Position numbers and translations under genes: made by a program
Assembly (NCBI GenBank): GCA_903896775.1
Contig: CAITZE010000301.1
Location: 1 to 10,767, forward strand
From: an uncultured bacterium
GTDB taxonomy: Bacteria > Pseudomonadota > Alphaproteobacteria > Rhodospirillales > Rhodospirillaceae
DNA length: 10,767 nt
Direction of reading: 5' to 3'
Notes under the pieces: model-generated
Databases searched by the model: none
What the model was told of the DNA's origin: nothing
What the model saw: the letters and a program-made list of their open reading frames with translations, nothing else
In this document: positions 5,240-10,767 of the stretch, in pieces
Layout: each line of letters starts with the position of its first letter
Numbering within the stretch: position 1 is the stretch's first letter

Positions 5240-6274
5240 TTAGTACGCGCGCTCGATGCAGAAATCGATGATGTCCAGCAGCGCGGTCTTGGTGGGGCTG
5301 TCGGGGAAGATGCCCAGGGCATCGCGCGCCACCGCACCGTAGTGCCGCGCGCGGTTGACCGTATCGGCCAGGCTGTTGTGCTGTTTCATCAGCTCCATGG
5401 CGTGAGCGAGATCGTCGTCGGTCTGCTCGAGGGTTTCCAGCGTGCGCTGCCAGAAACCGCGCTCGCCTTCGTCGCCGCGCCGGAAGGCGAGGATGACGGG
5501 CAGGGTGATTTTGCCTTCGCGGAAATCGTCGCCCACGGTCTTGCCCAGTTCCTGCTGACGCGCGGAGTAATCGAGCACGTCGTCGATAAGCTGGAAGGCG
5601 ATGCCGAGATTGAGGCCGTAAACACGCAAGGCTTCTTCTTCGACATCGGGACGGTCGGCGACAACCGCGCCAATGCGTGCGGCGGCGGCGAACAACTCGG
5701 CGGTCTTGGCCTGGATCACTTCCAGGTATTGCGCTTCGCTGGTCTCGGTGTCGTTGGAGGTCAGAAGCTGATGCACTTCGCCTTCGGCGATGACCGAGGA
5801 GGCGCGGGACAGAATTTGTAAAACCTTCAGCGAGCCGTCTTCAACCATCAGCTCGAAGGCGCGGCTGAACAGGAAATCGCCCACCAGCACCGAGGACTGG
5901 TTACCCCAGATGGCATTGGCGGAGGATTGGCCGCGGCGCAACTCGCTGTCGTCGACGACGTCGTCGTGCAGCAGCGTGGCGGTGTGGATGAATTCGACGC
6001 AGGTGGCCAGGCGAATGTGGCGCTCGCCGCGATAGCCGCAGAGTTTAGTGGCGGCCAGGGTCAAAACCGGACGCAGGCGCTTGCCGCCGGCGGCGACGAT
6101 ATGACCCGCCAGCTGCGGGATCAGCGCCACGGGGCTGTGCATGCGCGCGACGATGGTGCGGTTGACGGCTTTGAGGTCGTCTTCCACCAGATCCACCAAG
6201 GCATCGAGCGCCTTGGATTTAGCCCGCTTGTTGGCTTCGATGCGGCTGGCTTCTAGGTTAACGACGGTGGCCAA
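5240..6274 (-). CDS. ispB: Long-chain polyprenyl diphosphate synthase (probably decaprenyl, ubiquinone side chain)
   Basis: The 344-residue trans-isoprenyl diphosphate synthase extends an allylic diphosphate with isopentenyl diphosphate units to make the ubiquinone tail. Visible motifs are GGKRLRP (63-69), the first Asp-rich motif D104-DVVD with the downstream R113-R114, the second Asp-rich motif D231-DVLD, and the DDFREGK segment (249-255). The small residues before the first Asp-rich motif (the HTAT stretch) fit a long-chain product. Alphaproteobacteria usually make Q-10, so decaprenyl is inferred; the chain length is not read from sequence. The start is a TTG at 6274: an in-frame stop lies just upstream, the first in-frame ATG is at residue 45, and GGGGA stands 6 bases before the TTG. 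The product is cytosolic or loosely membrane-associated. ispB is the closest familiar symbol; alphaproteobacterial copies have other names. Confidence 0.92.
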   Translation of the reverse strand: MATVVNLEASRIEANKRAKSKALDALVDLVEDDLKAVNRTIVARMHSPVALIPQLAGHIVAAGGKRLRPVLTLAATKLCGYRGERHIRLATCVEFIHTATLLHDDVVDDSELRRGQSSANAIWGNQSSVLVGDFLFSRAFELMVEDGSLKVLQILSRASSVIAEGEVHQLLTSNDTETSEAQYLEVIQAKTAELFAAAARIGAVVADRPDVEEEALRVYGLNLGIAFQLIDDVLDYSARQQELGKTVGDDFREGKITLPVILAFRRGDEGERGFWQRTLETLEQTDDDLAHAMELMKQHNSLADTVNRARHYGAVARDALGIFPDSPTKTALLDIIDFCIERAY

Positions 6275-6456
6275 GTGCAGTCCCCATTCTTATGGCGCGC
6301 AAGGTAAGCGGGCGGGGCCTCGAAAACAAGGCTTAGGCCAGGCCGGTAAGGCTTAGGCTAGACCCGTCCCATTCCCTTGCTAATTCTACGCCGGGGCGTC
6401 ACGCTTGGGCCACCTTTTCTAAAGGCTCATTTCCGGGCCAAAAGCGGCGGAAACTT
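6275..6456. other. Divergent intergenic region with an 11-base direct repeat
   Basis: This 182-base gap separates the divergent polyprenyl synthase and DUF2007 genes. AAGGCTTAGGC occurs twice (6328-6338 and 6348-6358), exactly 20 bases apart, about two helical turns, which would suit a regulator binding on one face. I found no convincing promoter for either gene. Confidence 0.4.
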
Positions 6457-6666
6457 ATGATCGAGCTGTTTCATACCGACGATCCGGTGCTGCTTTCGGC
6501 GGTCAAGGCAGCCCTGGCCGAAGCCGAGATTCCGGCCATCGAGTTCGACGGCCCCATCGCCGATATGTATGGCGCGGTTTTTCCGCGCCGCCTGATGGTG
6601 CTGGAAGAGGACATCGCGCCCGCGCGCATGATCGTGCACAGCCTGTGCCCGGATTGCCTCGCGTGA
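6457..6666 (+). CDS. DUF2007 domain protein
   Basis: The 69-residue cytosolic protein matches the DUF2007 pattern (putative signal-transducing family; no established reaction). It begins MIELFHTDDPVLL, continues with an AEAEIPA helix, and has the core R-x-LMVLEEDIAPA near residues 44-57. Length is normal for the family. It ends DCLA with two cysteines (C64, C67) near the C-terminus, as in some relatives. The methyltransferase follows after 10 bases on the same strand, so they are probably one transcription unit. Confidence 0.8.
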   Translation: MIELFHTDDPVLLSAVKAALAEAEIPAIEFDGPIADMYGAVFPRRLMVLEEDIAPARMIVHSLCPDCLA

Positions 6667-6676
6667 GTGACCCAGC

Positions 6677-7411
6677 GTGAGCGAGAAAATTGCGACCACC
6701 GACGACCGTTTATTGGATGGCAAAGTCATCGTACGCCAGCCGGTGAACGGCTACCGCGCGGCTGTCGATCCGGTGCTGCTGGCCGCCGCCGTGCGCGCGA
6801 AGCCGGGCGAGAAGGTACTCGATGTGGGCTGCGGCACGGGAGCTGCGATGTTTTGCCTCGCCGCGCGGGTGCCGGGTTTGCATCTCACGGGCCTCGAGAT
6901 CCAGCAGGTTCACGCCGTGCTGGCGGGCGAGGGCATCGCGCTTAATGGCTTTGCCCACACCTATATATGTGTCGGCGATATCTTGCGGCCGCCGCCGGAT
7001 TTGCTGAACGCGTTTGATATCGTCATCACCAATCCGCCTTACGGCGACAGCGGCACGGCCCCGCCGGATGCAAGCCTTGCAATCGCCCACATGGAAGGGG
7101 AAGCTGATGTGGCGGCATGGATCAAAGCGTGTTTTGCGTGCCTTCGGCCCAAGGGCCGGCTGGTGATGATCCACCGCGCCGATCGGGTGTCGGAGATTTT
7201 GGCCGCCTTGCGCGACCGCGACGCGGGCGACATTCACATTATGCCGATCTTTCCCAAGGCCGGGATGCCCGCGCGCCGTGTGATCATCGATGCCGGCAAG
7301 GGCCGCCGCTCGCCTGACACGCTGCTGCCGGGTCTGGTGCTGCACGAAGCCGATGGGAAATACACGGACGTGGCCGAGAAAGTCTTGCGCAACGCCGGGG
7401 CTTTGTATTGA
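6677..7411 (+). CDS. TrmN6-like tRNA methyltransferase (tRNA1(Val) A37 N6)
   Basis: The 244-residue protein is an S-adenosylmethionine-dependent methyltransferase of the TrmN6/YfiC type. It has QPVNGYRAAVDPVLLAA (residues 21-37), the SAM-binding loop LDVGCGTG (48-55), and the N6-adenine catalytic motif N119-PPY. In E. coli the homologue methylates A37 of tRNA1(Val); the same target is inferred here, and other adenine substrates are possible. The start is a GTG at 6677, 10 bases after the DUF2007 stop. No good ribosome-binding site is seen, so translation may be coupled or the true start may differ slightly. The next gene begins 9 bases after its stop. Confidence 0.85.
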   Translation: MSEKIATTDDRLLDGKVIVRQPVNGYRAAVDPVLLAAAVRAKPGEKVLDVGCGTGAAMFCLAARVPGLHLTGLEIQQVHAVLAGEGIALNGFAHTYICVGDILRPPPDLLNAFDIVITNPPYGDSGTAPPDASLAIAHMEGEADVAAWIKACFACLRPKGRLVMIHRADRVSEILAALRDRDAGDIHIMPIFPKAGMPARRVIIDAGKGRRSPDTLLPGLVLHEADGKYTDVAEKVLRNAGALY

Positions 7412-7420
7412 GATGTCTTC

Positions 7421-7690
7421 ATGCTGATGAAACTCATCTTCACCGCTGGCCTCATTTACGTCGTGCTGTTTGTCTTCAAACACCGCGCCCGCATTGCCGC
7501 TGCCCATAAAACGGTGATGGAGGAGAAAGCGCGCGAAGCCAAGGCGCAGGCGCGTGCTCAGGCTGCGCAAGCCGCCGCTGATTTTGCATCGCGGGCGCCG
7601 GGCGTGCCTGTGGCTCAGGATCTGGTGCCATGCCCCAAATGCGGCGCTTATGTTGCCGCCGGGGCTACATGTTCCTGTCAAAAGGCCTGA
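7421..7690 (+). CDS. Small membrane-anchored protein with a C-terminal Cys4 knuckle
   Basis: The 89-residue protein is not one I can name. Residues 4-19 form one hydrophobic membrane segment followed by basic residues (KHRAR), placing the rest in the cytoplasm. Residues about 24-57 are an Ala/Glu/Lys/Arg-rich helix, possibly a coiled coil. The tail holds C71-PKC74 and C84-S-C86, able to bind zinc. The architecture resembles the PP0621 family of small zinc-ribbon membrane proteins, but I cannot assert membership. It follows the methyltransferase by 9 bases and precedes glyQ by 93. In many alphaproteobacteria I recall a peptidase S49 gene near this position; none is seen here. Confidence 0.65.
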   Translation: MLMKLIFTAGLIYVVLFVFKHRARIAAAHKTVMEEKAREAKAQARAQAAQAAADFASRAPGVPVAQDLVPCPKCGAYVAAGATCSCQKA

Positions 7691-7703
7691 AAGGCTTTCA
7701 TTT
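7682..7703 (+). terminator. Weak hairpin after the Cys4 membrane protein gene
   Basis: A 7-bp stem with one G-T pair (7682-7688 with 7692-7698) and a GAA loop overlaps the stop codon and is followed by CATTT. It is a weak terminator at best. It would partly separate glyQ-glyS from the genes upstream. Confidence 0.3.
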
Positions 7704-7727
7704 AGCCCGGTTTTGGCCAGCCGCGCC

Positions 7728-7756
7728 TTGATTCTGCGGGGTTCGCCCGGTAGCTT
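7728..7756 (+). promoter_or_regulatory. Weak candidate glyQ promoter
   Basis: TTGATT (7728-7733; 4 of 6) and TAGCTT (7751-7756; 3 of 6) are 17 bases apart. This gives a leader of about 20 bases before glyQ, whose ribosome-binding site would be GGAAG at 7773-7777. Confidence 0.25.
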
Positions 7757-7783
7757 CCGGCGCTCATAACACGGAAGTAAATC

Positions 7784-8881
7784 ATGGCGCGCGCGACTAA
7801 CAAGAAAACTAAGGCAAAGACCAAGGCGAAAGCCAAATCTCCGGCGAAAAAGTCGACGAAGAAAGCGGCTAAAAAAGTCGTCAAAAAGGTCGCCAAAAAA
7901 GCCCCGATTAAAGCTAAGGCCAAAGTTGCGCCGAAAGCGAAGCCGCGTGCCTTGAAGCGCGTCGCGCCTGCCGTTAAAGCGCCGAAGTCCGTGCCCAAAA
8001 TCGAGCAAACTTCAAAGAGCCCGCTCAACTTCCAGAACCTGATCCTCACGCTGCAGAAATTCTGGGCCGATCAAGGCTGCGTGATCTTGCAGCCCTACGA
8101 CATGGAAATGGGTGCGGGAACATTCCATCCCGCCACAACCTTACGCGCGCTCGGAAAAGATGCCTGGAGTGCCGCTTACGTGCAGCCCTCGCGCCGCCCC
8201 ACCGATGGCCGCTACGGCGAGAACCCCAACCGCTTGCAGCACTACTACCAATTCCAGGTCATCATCAAACCGTCGCCCGCCGATCCGCAGGCGTTGTATC
8301 TCGATAGCTTGCGCGCCATTGGTATCGATCCCATGGCCCACGACATCCGCTTTGTCGAAGATGACTGGGAAAGCCCGACGCTGGGCGCCTGGGGTCTGGG
8401 CTGGGAAGTCTGGTGCGACGGCATGGAAGTCACGCAGTTCACCTACTTCCAGCAAGTCGGCGGCATCGAATGCGATCCGGTGTCGGTGGAGTTGACCTAC
8501 GGCCTCGAACGCCTGGCCATGTACGTGCAGGGCAAAGAGAACGTCTACGACCTCGACTTCAACGGGCGCGGCGTGAAATACGGCGACATCTTTCACCGCG
8601 CCGAAGTGGATTACTCCGCTCACAACTTCGAACACGCGGACACCGAGATCCTGTTCCGCCGTTTCGCGGATTGCGAAAAGGAATGCGCGGCCTTGCTGGC
8701 CAAGCGTCTCGCGCAGCCGGCCTACGATCAGTGCATCAAGGCCTCGCACACCTTTAACTTGCTCGATGCGCGCGGCGTCATCAGCGTGACCGAACGCGCC
8801 GCTTACATTGGCCGCGTGCGTGCGCTGGCCAAACAATGCTGCGAAGCTTGGCTTGCCCCCAGCAATCAGCAGGGAGCCTAA
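7784..8881 (+). CDS. glyQ: Glycyl-tRNA synthetase alpha subunit with an H1-like N-terminal extension
   Basis: The 365-residue protein is the catalytic alpha subunit of the two-subunit glycyl-tRNA synthetase, a class II enzyme that makes Gly-tRNA with GlyS. The core starts near L81-NFQNLILTL. It carries the highly conserved QPSRRPTDGRYGENPNRLQ block (about 134-152), the GAWGLGWEVW and GMEVTQFTYFQQVGG segments, and YGLERLAMYVQG. The family is usually about 300 residues. Here about 80 extra residues precede the core: 26 lysines within the first 75, one acidic residue (E74), and KKAAKK and KKVAKKA repeats like histone H1 tails. The ATG at 7784 has GGAAG 6 bases upstream. No ATG follows before residue 107, but an in-frame GTG at codon 70 (7991) could start a normal-length form; no ribosome-binding site is visible there. 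The extension probably binds nucleic acid. Confidence 0.95.
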   Translation: MARATNKKTKAKTKAKAKSPAKKSTKKAAKKVVKKVAKKAPIKAKAKVAPKAKPRALKRVAPAVKAPKSVPKIEQTSKSPLNFQNLILTLQKFWADQGCVILQPYDMEMGAGTFHPATTLRALGKDAWSAAYVQPSRRPTDGRYGENPNRLQHYYQFQVIIKPSPADPQALYLDSLRAIGIDPMAHDIRFVEDDWESPTLGAWGLGWEVWCDGMEVTQFTYFQQVGGIECDPVSVELTYGLERLAMYVQGKENVYDLDFNGRGVKYGDIFHRAEVDYSAHNFEHADTEILFRRFADCEKECAALLAKRLAQPAYDQCIKASHTFNLLDARGVISVTERAAYIGRVRALAKQCCEAWLAPSNQQGA

Positions 8882-8884
8882 GCC

Positions 8885-10767
8885 ATGACCGAACTTCTGC
8901 TTGAGATCTTCTGCGAAGAAATTCCCGCGCGTATGCAAAAGCAGGCGGCGGCGGATTTGGCGCGCCTTGTCGGCGATGCGCTGAAAGCTAATGGCATCGA
9001 AGCCAAGTCGCTCACTACTGCTGTCGGCCCGCGCCGCGTGGTGATGGCCGCCGATGGGTTGCCCAAGGCGCAGCCCGACACCACCGAAGAACGCAAAGGC
9101 CCGCAAGTGGGCGCGCCTGAACAAGCCATTCAAGGCTTCTTGAAAGCCGCTGGGTTGACCAGCCTCGATCAGGCCGAACAGCGCGAGATGCCCAAGGGCA
9201 TGTTCTATTTCGCCGTGTCGAAAAAACCCGGCCGTCCCACTGCTGTCGTGGTGAAGGACATTATCGAAGCCGCATTACCGCAACTGCCGTGGCCCAAATC
9301 CATGCGCTGGGCCGAGAACCCCACGCGCTGGGTGCGCCCGATCCACGGCATCGTCTGTGTATTGGACGGCCAAGTTGTGCCGGTGGCGTTTGCCGGCGTC
9401 ACCGCCGCGGCCACCACGCGCGGCCATAGATTCTTGGCACCCGGCTTCATCGCCGTGAAGAACTTCGCCGATTACAAAGCGCAGCTCAAAAAGGCTTACG
9501 TGTTGGTCGACGCCGCCGACCGCAGCGCCGTCATTCATGAGGGCCTTGCCAAGCTCGCCGCCGCTGAAGGTCTCACCGTGAAAGACGATCAGGGTTTGCT
9601 CGCCGAAGTCACCGGCCTGGTCGAATGGCCGGTGCCGCTGCTGGGCACCATCGACGCCAAGTTCATGGACGTGCCGGCGGAAGTGCTGACCTCGGCCATG
9701 CGCAAACATCAGAAGTATTTCTCCTTGATTGCTAAGGATGGCACCACCAAGCAAGGCAAGCTCGCCAATCGTTTCGGCGTCATCGCCAACATGACGACCA
9801 AGGACAAGGGTGCCGCCATCATCGCCGGCAACGAGAAAGTGCTGCGCGCGCGCCTGTCCGATGCCAAGTTCTTTTGGGATCAGGACAAGAAACGCACGTT
9901 GGAATCGCGCCTGCCGAAGTTGGAAGAACGCATCTTCCAAGCCAAGCTCGGCACCGTGCGCGCTAAAGCCGACCGCATTGCGGCGCTGGCCGTGTATCTC
10001 GCCAAGCCCGTCGGCGCCGATCCCGAAGCGGCGAAGCGCGCAGGCTTGCTCGCCAAAGCCGATTTGTCCTCGGACATGGTCGGCGAGTTCCCCGACTTGC
10101 AAGGCCTCATGGGCCGCTACTACGCCCTGCATGCGGGTGAGTCCGCCGATGTCGCCAACGCCATCGCCGAGCATTACTCGCCGCTGGGCCCCAACGACTC
10201 ATGCCCGACCGCGCCGGTCAGTGTGGCTGTATCGCTGGCCGACAAGATCGATACGCTGGTGGGCTTCTTCGCCATCAATGAAAAGCCCACAGGCTCGAAA
10301 GATCCCTATGCCTTGCGTCGCGCAGCTCTTGGCGTGATCCGCATCATCCTCGAGAACAAGCTGCGCCTGCCGTTGCTCGCGACCTTCGAATACGCCCTCG
10401 GGAGTTACAGCAATCTGGTGCAGGGTATCGACCGCGAACGCATCGCCGACGATGTCTTCGACTTCTTCACCGACCGCCTGAAAGCGCATCTGCGCGAGAA
10501 GGGCGTGCGTCACGATCTGGCCTCGGCGGTGTTCGCGCTTGGCGACGAAGACGATCTCGTCTGCCTGATCGCGCGCGTCGAAGCCTTGACCGCCTTTGTC
10601 GCTAGCGACGATGGCGCAAACTTGCTGGTCGCCTATCGCCGTGCCGCCAATATCGTGCGCATCGAAGAGAAGAAGGACAACACCAGCTACAAGAGCGATG
10701 TTGTCGCCGCCGATCTTGGCGCAGCTGAAGGCACCGATCTATTGTCGGCCATCGGCGCGGCGGAAGC
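8885..10767 (+). CDS. glyS: Glycyl-tRNA synthetase beta subunit, partial at right edge
   Basis: The frame opens at ATG 8885 and is open to the window end, giving 627 codons of a family usually near 690, so the C-terminus is missing. The start MTELLLEIFCEEIPARM is typical, and AGGGAG sits inside the end of glyQ. It is separated from glyQ by three bases, so translational coupling is likely. Recognisable blocks include PKSMRW and RWVRPIHGIV, then AMRKHQKYFSL, FGVIANM, the LSDAKFFWDQD and MGRYYALHAGE segments, and GSKDPYALRRAALGVIRI. The beta subunit binds the tRNA and supports aminoacylation by GlyQ. The sequence seen is normal, without frameshifts. Confidence 0.96.
   Translation, partial: MTELLLEIFCEEIPARMQKQAAADLARLVGDALKANGIEAKSLTTAVGPRRVVMAADGLPKAQPDTTEERKGPQVGAPEQAIQGFLKAAGLTSLDQAEQREMPKGMFYFAVSKKPGRPTAVVVKDIIEAALPQLPWPKSMRWAENPTRWVRPIHGIVCVLDGQVVPVAFAGVTAAATTRGHRFLAPGFIAVKNFADYKAQLKKAYVLVDAADRSAVIHEGLAKLAAAEGLTVKDDQGLLAEVTGLVEWPVPLLGTIDAKFMDVPAEVLTSAMRKHQKYFSLIAKDGTTKQGKLANRFGVIANMTTKDKGAAIIAGNEKVLRARLSDAKFFWDQDKKRTLESRLPKLEERIFQAKLGTVRAKADRIAALAVYLAKPVGADPEAAKRAGLLAKADLSSDMVGEFPDLQGLMGRYYALHAGESADVANAIAEHYSPLGPNDSCPTAPVSVAVSLADKIDTLVGFFAINEKPTGSKDPYALRRAALGVIRIILENKLRLPLLATFEYALGSYSNLVQGIDRERIADDVFDFFTDRLKAHLREKGVRHDLASAVFALGDEDDLVCLIARVEALTAFVASDDGANLLVAYRRAANIVRIEEKKDNTSYKSDVVAADLGAAEGTDLLSAIGAAE

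Noticed and set aside
6710..8008. 432-residue open frame on the minus strand
   Set aside because: It lies opposite the methyltransferase, the membrane-protein gene and the glyQ start, all with clear families or spacing. Its translation is His/Arg/Gly-rich without any recognisable domain.

Overview
This window is bacterial chromosome, most likely from an alphaproteobacterium. The clues are a two-subunit glycyl-tRNA synthetase (glyQ-glyS) close to a long-chain polyprenyl diphosphate synthase, a DUF2007 gene and a TrmN6-type methyltransferase; a DUF992 protein; a large TonB-dependent receptor; and moderately high GC. I would not name a genus.

Left part (1-3965): a terminator hairpin for a gene off the left edge, a small secreted protein of unknown function, and a secreted PAP2-type acid phosphatase, both genes on the minus strand. 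Divergent from them, across a 403-base gap, is a 790-residue TonB-dependent receptor on the plus strand. The gap is rich in signals: a good match to the PhoB (phosphate starvation) box followed by a plausible -10, and three inverted repeats, two of them within a cluster of GTTCG/CGAAC half-sites. The simplest reading is a phosphate-starvation divergon, in which the receptor imports something phosphate-bearing and the phosphatase releases phosphate in the periplasm. That is inference.

Middle part (3966-5128): two tandem hairpins end the receptor gene. On the minus strand follow a DUF992 secreted protein, a 74-residue lysine/alanine-rich protein resembling the histone H1 tail, and tRNA-Pro(CGG). 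The H1-like gene and the tRNA are each followed by a copy of the same 59-base terminator element. The hairpin centre of one copy is inverted relative to its flanks.

Right part (5240-10767): the polyprenyl (probably decaprenyl, ubiquinone side chain) diphosphate synthase on the minus strand. Then on the plus strand come a DUF2007 protein, a TrmN6-like methyltransferase, a small membrane protein with a possible zinc knuckle, glyQ, and glyS, which runs off the right edge.

The most unusual gene is glyQ. Its first ~80 codons encode an H1-like lysine/alanine tail absent from the ordinary alpha subunit. Residues 26-40 of this tail match residues 26-40 of the free-standing H1-like protein at 14 of 15 positions. 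This looks like an H1-type tail joined to an essential tRNA synthetase.
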